Assembly: GCA_026196955.1 (NCBI GenBank)
Contig: JAPHTO010000031.1
Location: forward strand, 62,001 to 126,000
DNA: 64,000 nucleotides
Reading direction: 5' to 3'
Origin: Colwellia sp.
Lineage (GTDB): Bacteria; Pseudomonadota; Gammaproteobacteria; Enterobacterales; Alteromonadaceae
Part shown: positions 53,827 to 64,000 of the stretch, in pieces
Layout: each line of letters begins with the position of its first letter
Position numbering within the stretch: the first letter of the stretch is position 1
The notes under the pieces: model-generated
What the model was told of the DNA's origin: nothing
What the model saw: the letters and a program-made list of their open reading frames with translations, nothing else
Databases searched by the model: none
Made by a program: the position numbers and the translations under genes

Positions 53827-55335
53827 ATGGAGTTCAGTATAAAAAGCGGCAGCCCTGAAAAACAACGAAGTGCCTGTATTGTTGTCGGTGTTTTTGAACC
53901 TCGACGCCTTAGTGCCACCGCAGAGCAGCTTGATGAAATAAGTGAAGGTTATATCAGTAATCTTTTGCGTAAAGGTGATTTAGAAGGCAAATCTGGTCAG
54001 ATGCTACTATTGCATCATGTCCCCAATATTTTAAGCGAACGTGTCTTATTAGTAGGTTGTGGCAAGGAGCGTGAGCTTGATGAACGCCAGTATCGCCAAA
54101 TAATCAATAAAACCATCAATACCTTAAATGAAACAGGCTCTATGGAAGCAGTATGCTTCTTATCTGAATTACATGTAAAAGGTCGTGATACCTATTGGAA
54201 GGTTCGCCAAGCGGTTGAAGCCACCCAAGATGGTTTATATAGCTTTAATAGTTTAAAAACGCGTAAAGAAGAGCCTCGCAGGCCACTACGTAAAATAGTA
54301 TTTAACGTGCCAACTCGTCGTGAATTGCCCATTGGTGAACGCGCTATCAACCATGCATTAGCCATTTCAGAAGGTATTACAACCTGTAAAAATGTCGCAA
54401 ATATGCCGCCAAACATTTGTAACCCTGCTTACTTAGCTGAACAAGCTAAAATATTAGCCAATGATTACGAGAAAATATCAACGACAATTGTGGGTGAGCA
54501 AGAAATGGAAGCGCTAGGTATGGGCTCATATTTAGCGGTTGGTCGTGGCTCAGTAAATGAATCATTAATGAGCATCATGACTTATAACGGTATTGATGAT
54601 GACTCTAAGCCCCTTGTTTTTGTGGGTAAAGGGCTAACTTTTGACAGTGGTGGTATTTCATTAAAACCCGGCGCTGGCATGGATGAAATGAAATATGACA
54701 TGGGCGGTGCAGCCGGTGTTTTAGGTGCTATGCATGCGTTAGCTGAATTAAATTTACCGATAAAAGTGATCGGTGTTTTAGCGGGCTGTGAAAATATGCC
54801 TAGCAGTAATGCATATCGTCCTGGTGATATTTTAACGACTATGTCAGGCCAAACTGTTGAAGTATTAAACACGGATGCTGAAGGTAGATTAGTATTATGT
54901 GATGCCTTAACGTATGTAGAGCGTTTTGATCCAGAAGCGGTTGTTGATGTGGCAACTTTAACAGGCGCTTGTGTTGTAGCATTAGGAAAACATGCGACAG
55001 GCTTATTAAGCTCTCATAACCCATTAGCACATGAATTACTTAACGCCTCTGAGCAAAGTGGTGATAGAGCTTGGCGCATGCCGCTTTGGGATGATTACCA
55101 AGAGCAATTAGAGAGTCCATTTGCTGATATGACCAACCTAGGCGGTAAAGAAGCCGGCACAATAACTGCGGCCTGTTTCTTATCTCGCTTTACCAAAAAA
55201 TATCACTGGGCTCATTTAGATGTTGCAGGCACAGCATGGCGTAGCGGCGGCAAAAATAAAGGTGCTACAGGTCGTCCTGTAAGTATGCTAACGCAGTTTA
55301 TGCTTAATCGTGCCGGACAAGAGCAAGGCGAGTAA
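53827..55335 (+). CDS. pepA: Leucyl (cytosol) aminopeptidase PepA
   Basis: A 502-residue M17 aminopeptidase. The ATG at 53827 has GGAG just upstream and gives the family start [24 protein letters not shown]; an in-frame ATG at 53752 is not needed. The two-metal site is visible: K268 and D273 in [11 protein letters not shown], and [10 protein letters not shown] further on. It removes N-terminal residues from peptides, and in E. coli it also binds DNA in plasmid-dimer resolution and carAB control. holC starts 9 bp after its stop. The unit is divergent from lptFG. Confidence 0.96.
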   Translation: MEFSIKSGSPEKQRSACIVVGVFEPRRLSATAEQLDEISEGYISNLLRKGDLEGKSGQMLLLHHVPNILSERVLLVGCGKERELDERQYRQIINKTINTLNETGSMEAVCFLSELHVKGRDTYWKVRQAVEATQDGLYSFNSLKTRKEEPRRPLRKIVFNVPTRRELPIGERAINHALAISEGITTCKNVANMPPNICNPAYLAEQAKILANDYEKISTTIVGEQEMEALGMGSYLAVGRGSVNESLMSIMTYNGIDDDSKPLVFVGKGLTFDSGGISLKPGAGMDEMKYDMGGAAGVLGAMHALAELNLPIKVIGVLAGCENMPSSNAYRPGDILTTMSGQTVEVLNTDAEGRLVLCDALTYVERFDPEAVVDVATLTGACVVALGKHATGLLSSHNPLAHELLNASEQSGDRAWRMPLWDDYQEQLESPFADMTNLGGKEAGTITAACFLSRFTKKYHWAHLDVAGTAWRSGGKNKGATGRPVSMLTQFMLNRAGQEQGE

Positions 55336-55344
55336 ATTAAGACT

Positions 55345-55803
55345 ATGCAAACACAGGTAATGTTTTACCTTCTAAATGATGAAGACAAAAACGCTGATGC
55401 TAATAACACTAGCTCAGCGTTTTATCATGCCTGTTTACAAGCAAGTTATTTTTACCGCCAAAATCAGCGCGTCTTTATTTATACTCAAGACCAACACCAA
55501 GCTGAGCAAATAGATGAATTACTGTGGTCATTTGACAGTGACAGTTTTGTTCCTCACAACCTAGTGGGCGAAGGACCAAAACAGGGCGCCCCCGTTGAAA
55601 TTGGCAACCAAGTTCCCAGAGGAAGACGGCCAGTGTTAATTAACTTAACCTCTACTGTGCCTGATTTTGCCAACCAATTTCAATTTATTGTTGATTTTGT
55701 CCCAAGTGATGAAACGTTAAAACAGCAAGCACGTGAACGGTTTAAAACCTGCCGCCAATGGGGCTTTCAAGTAAACAATCAAGCTGTGGCTGAGCCACAA
55801 TAA
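55345..55803 (+). CDS. holC: DNA polymerase III chi subunit HolC
   Basis: A 152-residue replication protein that links the clamp loader to single-strand-binding protein. It has the family pattern VMFYLLNDEDK at the start, ACLQASYFYRQNQRVFIYTQDQHQAEQIDELLWSFDSDSFVPHNL in the middle and RPVLINLTSTVP later. It lies between pepA and valS, exactly as in other gammaproteobacteria, which supports the call for this short, weakly conserved protein. Confidence 0.94.
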   Translation: MQTQVMFYLLNDEDKNADANNTSSAFYHACLQASYFYRQNQRVFIYTQDQHQAEQIDELLWSFDSDSFVPHNLVGEGPKQGAPVEIGNQVPRGRRPVLINLTSTVPDFANQFQFIVDFVPSDETLKQQARERFKTCRQWGFQVNNQAVAEPQ

Positions 55804-55813
55804 TAAATTTCGC

Positions 55814-55854
55814 ATTGTAGTTCGACTTCTTTATTGGAGGAGTAGCACTACAAT
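55814..55854 (+). repeat. Leader hairpin upstream of valS
   Basis: ATTGTAGT / ACTACAAT arms are 25 bases apart, with a weaker inner stem (ACTTCT/AGGAGT). It lies in the 74-bp gap before valS and contains no T-run. A leader role for translation of valS is possible but unproven. Confidence 0.4.
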
Positions 55855-55877
55855 TGATAACTTTTTAGACCGGAAAA

Positions 55878-58739
55878 ATGATGGAAAAAACATTCAACCC
55901 AACCGACATTGAACAATCTTTATATACTAGCTGGGAAGAGCAAGGTTACTTTAGCCCTACGGGTGAAGGTGACAGTTATAGCATTGCCATTCCACCACCC
56001 AATGTCACTGGCTCTTTGCATATGGGGCATGCTTTTCAGCAAACCATCATGGATACGTTAATTCGCTACCAACGTATGCAAGGTAAGAATACCTTATGGC
56101 AAACTGGTTGTGATCACGCTGGTATTGCCACACAAATGGTGGTTGAACGTAAAATTGCTGCTGAAGAAGAAAAAACCCGCCACGATTATGGCCGTGAAGG
56201 ATTTATCGATAAAATTTGGCAATGGAAGGAAGAGTCAGGTGGCACTATCGGCAAACAAATGCGCCGCTTAGGTAACTCTATTGATTGGTCTCGTGAGCGC
56301 TTCACCATGGATGAAGGCATGTCTGAGGCAGTACAAGAAGTGTTTGTTCGCCTCTTTGAAGATGACTTGATTTATCGCGGTAAACGCCTAGTGAACTGGG
56401 ATCCTAAATTTCACACCGCTATTTCTGACTTAGAGGTTGAAAATAAAGATAAAAAAGGCCACATGTGGCACTTACGCTACCCACTTGCTGATGGCGCTAA
56501 AACCGCTGAAGGCCTTGATTATCTAGAAGTGGCAACCACACGTCCTGAAACTATGTTAGGTGATACTGGCGTTGCGGTTAACCCTGAAGATCCTCGCTAT
56601 AAAGATCTTATTGGTAAAAAAGTATTATTGCCGTTAGTGAATCGCTTAATCCCTATTGTTGGTGATGATCATGCCGACATGGAAAAAGGCACAGGTTGTG
56701 TAAAAATCACCCCTGCTCATGATTTCAATGATAATGAAGTCGGTAAACGTCACGCCTTACCACAAATTAATATTTTAGATAAAAATGCTGCTATTTTAGC
56801 TGCGTCAGAAGTTTACGATACCAAAGGCGAAAGCTGTAATGCCTACAGCACTGAACTACCCAGTGAATTCGCAGGCATGGACAGGTTTGTAGCCCGTAAA
56901 GCCATTATAGCCAAGTTTGATGAGCTAGGTTTATTAGTTGAAGTTAAAGATCATGATTTAGTCGCACCTTACGGCGATAGATCAGGAGTTATCATCGAGC
57001 CTTTGTTAACTGACCAATGGTATGTGCGCGTTGAAAAATTAGCTGGTCCTGCGGTAGACGCAGTAAAAGATGGTCAAATTGAGTTTGTGCCTAAGCAGTA
57101 TGAAAACCTTTATTTCTCATGGATGAAGGATATTCAAGACTGGTGTATTTCACGCCAACTTTGGTGGGGACACCGTATCCCAGCTTGGTATGATGAAAGC
57201 GGAAAAGTCTATGTTGGCCGTACAGAAAAAGAAGTGCGTGCTAACAATAATATCAGCGATGATATTGCACTTAAGCAAGATGATGATGTACTTGATACCT
57301 GGTTCTCTTCTGCACTTTGGACTTTCTCAACCCTAGGTTGGCCAAAAGATACCGATGATTTAAAAACTTTTCACCCTACCGATGTATTGGTAACAGGTTT
57401 TGATATTATTTTCTTCTGGGTTGCTCGCATGATCATGATGACCATGCACTTTAACAAAGATGAGAATGGCAAAGCACAAATCCCGTTTAAAAAAATCTAC
57501 ATGACTGGCCTTATTCGCGATGAAAATGGCGATAAAATGAGTAAGTCTAAAGGGAATGTTATTGATCCCTTAGATATGATTGACGGTATTTCTTTAGAAG
57601 ACTTACTTGAAAAGCGTACTGGTAACATGATGCAGCCACAGCTTGCCAAGAAAATTGAAAAGCTGACTAAAAAAGAATTCCCTAATGGTATTGAAGCCCA
57701 CGGCACCGATGCCCTACGCTTTACCCTAACTTCTGTTGCTACCACAGGTCGTGATATCAGTTGGGACATGAAGCGCCTTGAAGGTTACCGTAACTTCACC
57801 AACAAGCTATGGAATGCTAGCCGTTACGTGTTAATGAATACCGAAGAGTTTGATTGTGGTCAGGCAGACAATGCAGACATGGAGCTTTCATTAGCTGATC
57901 GCTGGATCATCGGTCAATTTGAGCAAACCGTGAAAACTGTCCATGAAGCTTTTGATACTTTCCGTTTTGATTTAGCTTCACAAGCCTTATATGAGTTCAC
58001 TTGGAACCAATTTTGCGATTGGTACTTAGAATTAACTAAACCGGTATTATTTAAAGGTAATGAAGCACAGCAACGTGGTACTCGTCATACACTAGTGAAT
58101 GTATTAGAAGGCTTATTACGCTTAATGCACCCAATAATGCCATTTATTACCGAAACTATTTGGCAGCGTGTGCAGCCGCTTAGCAACTTCGCTAAAGCTG
58201 ATGACTCAATCATGACGCAAGCTTTTCCGCAGTTTGATGAAAGCAATTGCGATCAACAAGCCATTGATGACTTAGAGTGGGTTAAGCAGTTTATCGTTGC
58301 TATTCGTAATATCCGTGGTGAAATGGATATTGCGCCAAGTAAGCCTTTACCTGTGCTTCTTAAAAACGTTAATGAGAACGATCAACGCCGCTTAGCTGAA
58401 AACGAGCAGTTCTTAAGCTCGCTTGCCAAACTTGAAAGCATAGAAGTACTTAGCGATGATGAACAAGGTCCTGCTTCAGCTTCAGCCGTGGTGGGTGATT
58501 TATCAATTTTGATCCCTATGGCGGGTTTAATTGATAAAGAAGCTGAGCTTGCCCGTTTGGATAAAGCTATTGAGAGGTTAGAAAAAGATGCAGCTAAAAC
58601 TCGTGGCAAGCTAGGTAATGAAAACTTTGTTGGCAAAGCGCCTGCTGCCGTTATCGACAAAGAAAAAGCCAAGCTTGCAGAAGCAGAGTCAGCACTGGCT
58701 AAAATGCTTGAGCAAAAAGCTCAAATAGCTGCGCTTTAA
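55878..58739 (+). CDS. valS: Valyl-tRNA synthetase
   Basis: A 953-residue class I synthetase. It has the HIGH-type motif HMGH (48-51) in [16 protein letters not shown] and the editing CP1 insertion ([19 protein letters not shown]). KMSKS lies at 553-557, the anticodon-binding helical domain follows, and a C-terminal coiled coil (about 885-950, [23 protein letters not shown]) closes the protein. It starts at a double ATG, either of which could be used. The gene ends at a hairpin before the converging universal stress gene. Confidence 0.97.
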   Translation: MMEKTFNPTDIEQSLYTSWEEQGYFSPTGEGDSYSIAIPPPNVTGSLHMGHAFQQTIMDTLIRYQRMQGKNTLWQTGCDHAGIATQMVVERKIAAEEEKTRHDYGREGFIDKIWQWKEESGGTIGKQMRRLGNSIDWSRERFTMDEGMSEAVQEVFVRLFEDDLIYRGKRLVNWDPKFHTAISDLEVENKDKKGHMWHLRYPLADGAKTAEGLDYLEVATTRPETMLGDTGVAVNPEDPRYKDLIGKKVLLPLVNRLIPIVGDDHADMEKGTGCVKITPAHDFNDNEVGKRHALPQINILDKNAAILAASEVYDTKGESCNAYSTELPSEFAGMDRFVARKAIIAKFDELGLLVEVKDHDLVAPYGDRSGVIIEPLLTDQWYVRVEKLAGPAVDAVKDGQIEFVPKQYENLYFSWMKDIQDWCISRQLWWGHRIPAWYDESGKVYVGRTEKEVRANNNISDDIALKQDDDVLDTWFSSALWTFSTLGWPKDTDDLKTFHPTDVLVTGFDIIFFWVARMIMMTMHFNKDENGKAQIPFKKIYMTGLIRDENGDKMSKSKGNVIDPLDMIDGISLEDLLEKRTGNMMQPQLAKKIEKLTKKEFPNGIEAHGTDALRFTLTSVATTGRDISWDMKRLEGYRNFTNKLWNASRYVLMNTEEFDCGQADNADMELSLADRWIIGQFEQTVKTVHEAFDTFRFDLASQALYEFTWNQFCDWYLELTKPVLFKGNEAQQRGTRHTLVNVLEGLLRLMHPIMPFITETIWQRVQPLSNFAKADDSIMTQAFPQFDESNCDQQAIDDLEWVKQFIVAIRNIRGEMDIAPSKPLPVLLKNVNENDQRRLAENEQFLSSLAKLESIEVLSDDEQGPASASAVVGDLSILIPMAGLIDKEAELARLDKAIERLEKDAAKTRGKLGNENFVGKAPAAVIDKEKAKLAEAESALAKMLEQKAQIAAL

Positions 58740-58756
58740 TTAATAGCTAAAAATAT

Positions 58757-58805
58757 GGCATAGCGGATACTCACTTCAAGTATTCGTTATGCCGTTTGTT
58801 TCTTC
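58757..58805 (+). terminator. Terminator between convergent valS and usp genes
   Basis: A 15-bp stem with two G-U-type pairs (GGCATAGCGGATACT / AGTATTCGTTATGCC) and a 7-base loop is followed by GTTTGTTTCTT. Confidence 0.75.
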
Positions 58806-58835
58806 ATTGAGTACTTTAATTAACGCATAAAAGTG

Positions 58836-59786
58836 CTAAGACTGTACCTTCACCGATAAAATATCACAATGAACATTGTCTAATATTTTCTCAACGGTAT
58901 TACCAGTAAAACCCACGTTATCCCCCATCCCTACCACTAATAAATCGACTTGTTTTTTTTGCACTAACTCAGCAAGTTCAAACTCAACTTCGCCTGAAAC
59001 CAAGTGCAGTGATGAATATTCAAAACCATAATCGTCTACCAATTCATCAAATAATTTTTGATGATAATCCTCAATGGATTGTTGGTATTCTTTAAAATCC
59101 ATCATAGGTAAGCTTTGATCCATACCAACCGAACTCATACCTTGCCACATCTCTATCCCTACGGGCTGATAACAATGACTCACATGGATGTTTGCTTCAA
59201 ATAAAGCAGCAAGCCCAGCACTGGCATCAATTATAACCTTACCTAATCCCGCGGGTTTGTCATGCGCTTTCGCTGGATCTACCGCTGCCATAATAACTTT
59301 ATAATTACTGGTTTGCTCAACATGGTTACTAAGGGTATCGGTCGGGGATTTTACTAGTAGTAATGGCTTATGACATTGCTGTAACAAGCGCCAATCAGTT
59401 GGGGTAAAAAATAATTTATTAAGCGTCGGATGCTGGTGGGTTGATTTAATGACAATATCGGCACTGACCTGCTCTGCTTTATCAAGTACCGCAGTGGCGA
59501 TATTTTTATGCCACTTAATATCAAGCTTTACCATTAAACCTTGCTCAACAACTTCATTAACATAGGTTTCAAGCCACCTTAACTTTGAGGACAGATAATC
59601 CTTTCGCAATAAAGCTAATTGCTCAGCATCAAAAGTCCAGTGGCTCACTAACTGCTTATTATATACCACCAAAAATAATTCAATATTAGCCGATGTAAGC
59701 TTTGCCAAACTAATAGCCCGCGTTAGTGCTGGTTGTTGCTCACGCATGGGATCCATAACAACCAAAATATGTTTAATTGCTTTCAT
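58836..59786 (-). CDS. Tandem universal stress protein (UspE-like)
   Basis: A 316-residue cytoplasmic protein with two Usp domains (about 1-150 and 160-314). The second ends with VVGMGDNVGFTGNTVEKILDNVHCDILSV, the G-x-G-x9-G-(N/S)-T nucleotide-loop pattern. The first opens IKHILVVMDPMREQQPAL, as in UspE. GGAAAG precedes the ATG. It is divergent from the AMP/thymidine-phosphorylase-like gene, and together with the downstream Hsp20 gene it gives this end of the window a stress-related character. Confidence 0.88.
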   Translation of the reverse strand: MKAIKHILVVMDPMREQQPALTRAISLAKLTSANIELFLVVYNKQLVSHWTFDAEQLALLRKDYLSSKLRWLETYVNEVVEQGLMVKLDIKWHKNIATAVLDKAEQVSADIVIKSTHQHPTLNKLFFTPTDWRLLQQCHKPLLLVKSPTDTLSNHVEQTSNYKVIMAAVDPAKAHDKPAGLGKVIIDASAGLAALFEANIHVSHCYQPVGIEMWQGMSSVGMDQSLPMMDFKEYQQSIEDYHQKLFDELVDDYGFEYSSLHLVSGEVEFELAELVQKKQVDLLVVGMGDNVGFTGNTVEKILDNVHCDILSVKVQS

Positions 59787-59958
59787 TATTCTTTCCTAAA
59801 TAACTATCCCTAGTATAAAAACTAGTAGAGCTAGTCTCCTTTAGCAAAAATAAAAATAAGAAAACAAACTTATATTGATCTACCCCATAAAACCTTAGCT
59901 ATTATTTAAACTATGCTAGTTATATGCTGTTACCTAAGTAGACAAAGAGCAGGATATT

Positions 59959-61488
59959 ATGCTGAAACTGAAATCTGTTGCAATTGATACCTTTAAAGAG
60001 AATGTCGCTTATCTACATCGCGACTGCCCCCTTTATCGCACCATTGGGTTTCAAGCATTGATGAAAATTGAAATATACATTAATGGCGATAGCAACCCGG
60101 TACTGGCTGTACTAAACATTGTTGAAGATGACTCAATTATTCAGGTAGATGAATTAGGGTTAAGTAAACAAGCCTTCGAGCAATTATCCGAAAAAGAGGG
60201 AATGTTGGTCAGAATAGCCCCCGCCAAACCACCGCTATCACTCAAAGCTGTTCATAGAAAAATTGCTGGTGAGCCCTTAACCAAAAAAGAATTCCACTTA
60301 ATTTGTCACGATATCCTCGAAAATCGTTACTCAAAAATGGAAATAGCCGCCTTTTTAGTTGCTTGTAGCCATTCAGGTTTAGAGCGAGAAGAAGTGTTAT
60401 TTTTAACCGAAGCTATGGTTGAATCAGGTGAAACTCTCAATTGGGGCGAATCTATCGTCGTAGATAAACATTGCATTGGCGGCATACCAGGTAATAGGAC
60501 TACCATGATCGTTGTGCCTATTGTCGCCGCCCATGGCATGCTATTTCCTAAAACCTCTAGCCGTGCAATCACCTCCCCTGCTGGCACAGCCGATACCATG
60601 GAGGTTTTGGCCAACGTGGAGATTTCTATCGAAAAAATGCAGCAAGTAGTTCAACAACATCGCGGTATGCTGTCATGGGGAGGAACGGCTAAATTAGCCC
60701 CCGTTGATGACATTTTAATTTCCGTTGAACGTCCACTGTCAATGGACTCAACAGGGCAATTAGTCGCATCAATTTTGTCAAAAAAGATAGCAGCTGGCTC
60801 TACTCACCTACTCATTGATATTCCTGTAGGTACTTCTGCAAAAATTCACAGTAATCAAGATGCATTGAAACTTCGAAAAATTTTTGAATATATTGGTGAC
60901 CAACTTGGGCTCCATCTGGAGGTCATTTTAACCGATGGCTCACAACCTATAGGTAATGGTATCGGTCCTGTATTAGAAGCCAGAGACATAAATAAAGTAC
61001 TAAAAAATCAATTAGATGCTCCGATAGATTTACGGGAAAAGTCACTGCGATTAGCGGGCAGATTATTAGAATTTGATCCCGATGTCAGAGGCGGGCAAGG
61101 TTACATTATTGCCCGAGATATTCTTGAATCAGGCCGCGCTTATGAAAAAATGCAGGCTATTATTGCTGCACAAGGTATACAGACAGATACTCATGGTGAT
61201 GCCCCCTTAATTCATGAAATAAAAGCTGAAAAATCGGGTTATGTGCATGCGATTGATAACTTTAAAATATCTTCTATTGCTAGCCTTGCAGGTGCCCCCA
61301 TCGATAAGTATGCCGGTATATATCTGTTTAAAAAAGTGGGTGATAAAGTCACTAAAGGTGAAGTGCTATATAAAATCTATGCTTGCTTTAAAAGTGATTT
61401 CGAATTTGCTACCCAATTTGCTAATAACAGTAATGCTTACCGTATAGATAAAAGCTCGACTACATATGGCGATAATTATTTACTATAA
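59959..61488 (+). CDS. AMP phosphorylase-like / thymidine phosphorylase family protein, archaeal type
   Basis: A 509-residue nucleoside or nucleotide phosphorylase. An N-terminal extension of about 85 residues (beta-rich) is characteristic of archaeal AMP phosphorylase and its bacterial relatives, and is absent from E. coli DeoA (440 residues). The core carries [49 protein letters not shown] and [15 protein letters not shown], and the C-terminal domain follows. It would convert AMP or a nucleoside plus phosphate into base and ribose (bis)phosphate. A PRPP synthase-like gene begins 44 bp later, so the pair may link ribose phosphates to PRPP. Whether AMP or thymidine is the substrate cannot be read. 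Confidence 0.85.
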   Translation: MLKLKSVAIDTFKENVAYLHRDCPLYRTIGFQALMKIEIYINGDSNPVLAVLNIVEDDSIIQVDELGLSKQAFEQLSEKEGMLVRIAPAKPPLSLKAVHRKIAGEPLTKKEFHLICHDILENRYSKMEIAAFLVACSHSGLEREEVLFLTEAMVESGETLNWGESIVVDKHCIGGIPGNRTTMIVVPIVAAHGMLFPKTSSRAITSPAGTADTMEVLANVEISIEKMQQVVQQHRGMLSWGGTAKLAPVDDILISVERPLSMDSTGQLVASILSKKIAAGSTHLLIDIPVGTSAKIHSNQDALKLRKIFEYIGDQLGLHLEVILTDGSQPIGNGIGPVLEARDINKVLKNQLDAPIDLREKSLRLAGRLLEFDPDVRGGQGYIIARDILESGRAYEKMQAIIAAQGIQTDTHGDAPLIHEIKAEKSGYVHAIDNFKISSIASLAGAPIDKYAGIYLFKKVGDKVTKGEVLYKIYACFKSDFEFATQFANNSNAYRIDKSSTTYGDNYLL

Positions 61489-61532
61489 ATACCCAGAACA
61501 ATTGATTTAATTTTACTTTAATAGGTAGACAC

Positions 61533-62423
61533 ATGACGTTAGTACTTGGCTTTAACGATTATTTAGCCCCCGCTCAACAACTTGCGCAAGCATTAGCCAT
61601 GCCTTTTAAGCAAGTGGAAAGCCATCAATTTCCAGACGGCGAAACGAAAGTGACTTTACCTAGCGTTTTATCAAAACAGCTCATACTTTGCCAAACACTG
61701 AATCAACCTGATCACAAATTAATTGAGCTTATTTTGGTGGCACAAACAGCGCGTGAACAAGGCGTTGAGCATATTACCCTTGTGGCTCCCTATTTATGCT
61801 ATATGCGACAAGATATTGCCTTTCATGCTGGCGAAGCGGTGAGTCAAAGGATTATTGGCAAATTACTCAGTGATTATTTTGATGCTGTGCTAACCATAGA
61901 TCCCCACTTACATCGTATCCACCATTTATCTCAAGCGATCCCTAATTGCCAAACCCTTACCTTACATGCTACCCCTGCAATGTCAGCCTTTATTAGACAG
62001 CATGTTGAAAACCCTGTCATCATTGGTCCTGATGAGGAATCAATGCAATGGGTAAAAGCTATAGTGCGAGCAGATCAATGGCATTACACCATAGCAAGTA
62101 AACAACGTTTTGGTGATAAAGACGTTGCCGTGACACTGGAAGATATCAACTTAGCAAAGCGTGATGTGATTATCGTTGATGATATTGCTAGTACCGGCAG
62201 AACCCTTGAACAAACAGTTAAGCAACTTGTAAAACAAGAGCCAAACTCAATTTCAATTATGGTAACCCATGCTTTTTTTGTTGATGATGCTATTGAACGC
62301 CTTAATACGCTTGGCGTTAACAATATCTGGAGTTCGGATAGTGTTTTACACAACACCAATGCCTTTAGTGTTATTGAGATACTCGCCCAAGCAATTAAAA
62401 GTAGCCCTCAACTTAGTCGATAA
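61533..62423 (+). CDS. Ribose-phosphate pyrophosphokinase-like protein (archaeal-like PRPP synthase)
   Basis: A 296-residue protein, shorter than the housekeeping Prs (about 315) and closer in size to archaeal PRPP synthases. Motifs are SHQFPDGETKVTLP (32-45), LVAPYLCYMRQDIAFHAGEAVSQRIIG (about 88-115), TIDPHLHRI, IGPDEES and the PRPP loop VIIVDDIASTGRTL (about 210-224). It forms a probable two-gene operon with the preceding phosphorylase. The organism should have a normal Prs elsewhere, so this is probably a second, pathway-specific enzyme. Confidence 0.85.
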   Translation: MTLVLGFNDYLAPAQQLAQALAMPFKQVESHQFPDGETKVTLPSVLSKQLILCQTLNQPDHKLIELILVAQTAREQGVEHITLVAPYLCYMRQDIAFHAGEAVSQRIIGKLLSDYFDAVLTIDPHLHRIHHLSQAIPNCQTLTLHATPAMSAFIRQHVENPVIIGPDEESMQWVKAIVRADQWHYTIASKQRFGDKDVAVTLEDINLAKRDVIIVDDIASTGRTLEQTVKQLVKQEPNSISIMVTHAFFVDDAIERLNTLGVNNIWSSDSVLHNTNAFSVIEILAQAIKSSPQLSR

Positions 62424-62561
62424 ACTAACATGTCAATATCAACTATTGAGCCTTTTTATCGAAAAATAATTTTGATCTAGATCAATAAAATGACTAGCAG
62501 CACTGTAACCTTCAACTATATTTAAAGGTGGAGTAACGTTATTTAAAATAAGGAGATCGTT

Positions 62562-63011
62562 ATGAACATTAAAAAATCACATTCAACAATGCCATCTCTT
62601 TTTGGTAATGACTTTAACAATATGTTCCAAGGGTTCTTTCGCCCTATGGTTCATAGTAATATTTGGGATACCAAAAGCTTATTACCTGCCGTCGATATAG
62701 AAGAGAAAGACCAATTTTATCTAATCATGGCTGACTTACCTGGATTTGATAAAAACGATATTAACGTATCATTTAACGGTGGTCGACTAACCATTCAAGC
62801 TGAACATCAGGAAAAATCTGAAGATAAAAGCTCAGATGGTTATATGCTAAAAGAACGTCACTATGGTAGTTATGTTAGAGAGTTCAACTTCGGCTCACAT
62901 ATCGATGCTAATGAAATTTCAGCAAAATATGAAAATGGTGTTTTAGAGCTTATGGTGCCTAAACTCGAACAAACACCTGAAGAACCAGCAAGAAGAATTA
63001 ATATTCATTAA
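62562..63011 (+). CDS. Small heat-shock protein (Hsp20/alpha-crystallin)
   Basis: A 149-residue ATP-independent chaperone. After a 45-residue Phe/Met-rich N-terminal arm, the alpha-crystallin domain covers about 46-140 (PAVDIEEKDQFYLIMADLPGFDKNDINVSF, then YENGVLELMVPK). GGAG precedes the ATG by seven bases. It forms its own transcription unit ended by the hairpin at 63028. Confidence 0.95.
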   Translation: MNIKKSHSTMPSLFGNDFNNMFQGFFRPMVHSNIWDTKSLLPAVDIEEKDQFYLIMADLPGFDKNDINVSFNGGRLTIQAEHQEKSEDKSSDGYMLKERHYGSYVREFNFGSHIDANEISAKYENGVLELMVPKLEQTPEEPARRINIH

Positions 63012-63027
63012 TAACTTTCTGCTAATA

Positions 63028-63077
63028 GCAAAATCACTCACGGTTTAAACTCTGGGTGATTTTGCCTATGTTTTATT
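63028..63077 (+). terminator. Rho-independent terminator after hsp20
   Basis: GCAAAATCAC / GTGATTTTGC 10-bp stem with an 18-base loop is followed by CTATGTTTTATT. Confidence 0.75.
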
Positions 63078-63150
63078 AAGCACATTAACCAGACTCAGCT
63101 ACACTAATAGTAATAGACCTAACTACGGGAACGATAAACGAGGGTTTGTT

Positions 63151-64000
63151 ATGTATCGGTGGGCTAGTGTGCTTTTATTGCTGAGTTGCGCGCTGCTAAC
63201 AACAAATGCAGAGCCGATTCAACATGTAAACTTAAAAATAGCAAAACAAATTACTGATAGCCAAGTCCCCTTACTTGGCATCAAAGGCGCTATTGGTCCT
63301 GCCGTAAGTGATTATTTAGTGAGAGAAATATCGGCAGCTAATGCGAAAGCCAATATACCATTAATATTAATCACCTTAGATACTCCCGGTGGTTTAAGTG
63401 CCAGTTTACGAGACATTAATAAAAGTATACTTAGCTCAACGGTGCCAATCGCTTGTTTAGTTTTTCCACAAGGGGCACGCGCAGCCAGTGCTGGTACTTA
63501 TATTCTTTATGCCTGCCATGTTGCTGCAATGGCCTCAGCGACCACACTTGGTGCGGCAACGCCAGTAAATATTACCGCCCCTATGGCGCCACAGTCCAAA
63601 GAGTCCCCGGAAAAAACGAATACAAGTGCTATGGATAAAAAGGTGCTAAATGATGCCATTGCATACATACGTTCTTTAGCTCAATTACGCAATCGTAATG
63701 CCGAATGGGCAGAAAAAGCAGTGAGTGATGCTGCCACCTTAACAGCTGATGAAGCATTAAAGGCCAATGTGATAAACATTGTAGCCGAAACACCACAAGC
63801 ACTTATCAAGCAACTTAATGGCACAGAGGTTTCAATAAACCAGCAAGTCACTCAACTGCTATTAGATGATGTAAAGCTTGCCACAAAAACACCTGATTGG
63901 CGCAGTCAATTTCTTGCCACCATTACCAATCCTAATATTGCCTATATTTTAATGTTAATTGGCGTTTACGGTTTATTGTTAGAATTTTATAGCCCAGGCA
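63151..64000 (+). CDS. NfeD/ClpP-class membrane serine protease, N-terminal part (cut by window end)
   Basis: From the ATG at 63151 (GAGGG upstream) the frame is open for 283 codons to the window end. A signal peptide ends NAEP (about residue 22). The ClpP-class domain follows: LLGIKGAIGPAVSDYLVREI, ILITLDTPGG(L)SASLRDI, then PQGARAASAGTYILYACHVAAMA with the nucleophile Ser in ASAG. A long loop (TPVNITAPMAP...) follows, then a Lys-bearing helix (YIRSLAQLRNRNAEWAEKAV). Membrane helices start at about 260. This matches the long form of NfeD, which works with a neighbouring stomatin-like protein; that partner would lie beyond the window. Confidence 0.88.
   Translation, partial: MYRWASVLLLLSCALLTTNAEPIQHVNLKIAKQITDSQVPLLGIKGAIGPAVSDYLVREISAANAKANIPLILITLDTPGGLSASLRDINKSILSSTVPIACLVFPQGARAASAGTYILYACHVAAMASATTLGAATPVNITAPMAPQSKESPEKTNTSAMDKKVLNDAIAYIRSLAQLRNRNAEWAEKAVSDAATLTADEALKANVINIVAETPQALIKQLNGTEVSINQQVTQLLLDDVKLATKTPDWRSQFLATITNPNIAYILMLIGVYGLLLEFYSPG

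Overview
The window reads as a chromosomal segment of a marine, probably cold-adapted gammaproteobacterium of the Colwellia / Alteromonadales type. The reasons are A+T-rich DNA, the lptG-lptF / pepA-holC-valS arrangement, a tkt-epd pair, a TonB receptor with several secreted subtilases, and protein sequences typical of that group. The organism is inferred from style; no database was consulted.

Positions 1-21,665 form an accessory catabolic island. It holds three paralogous DUF3604 proteins with a PHP-like metal-site pattern, three membrane-anchored parvulin-like proteins, and a HupE/UreJ_2 membrane protein. It also holds a type I (formylglycine) sulfatase, a metallo-beta-lactamase-fold alkylsulfatase, a DUF1214/DUF1254 pair, a phenol-pathway-type outer-membrane barrel and a TonB receptor. 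Two Tat-exported enzymes (a PLP alanine-racemase-like protein and an FAD lactone-oxidase-like protein) and one TetR regulator complete it. An 18-bp palindrome of the type TTTGTACG-N2-CGTACAAA occurs next to the tetR gene, before the sulfatase operon, before the TonB receptor and before the FAD oxidase. This marks the island as one regulon. The likely job, by inference, is uptake and periplasmic processing of an organosulfate or other hydrophobic compound; the true substrate is unknown.

Positions 21,800-37,200 carry a 45-codon exported micro-protein and a MASE1-CHASE protein whose kinase His is replaced by Lys. They also carry transketolase and erythrose-4-phosphate dehydrogenase (without the usual pgk-fba), an HDOD protein, and the tRNA U34 hydroxylation pair trhP-yfhL. 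The block ends with a 1004-residue hybrid sensor kinase/AraC protein and a beta-propeller sensor with a degenerate GGDEF domain. Positions 37,290-45,280 hold three secreted subtilases, one with an 11-residue WRM repeat tail, and a membrane-anchored zinc peptidase.

Positions 45,500-64,000 are mostly core. They contain a tRNA-Leu(CAA), a TetR-controlled RND efflux pair with a clear palindromic operator, an RDD protein, lptFG, and pepA-holC-valS. A stress/nucleotide-salvage group follows: a tandem universal stress protein, an archaeal-type AMP/thymidine phosphorylase with an archaeal-like PRPP synthase, and Hsp20. The last gene is an NfeD/ClpP-class protease cut by the window end. No CRISPR array, insertion sequence, rRNA or prophage was seen.
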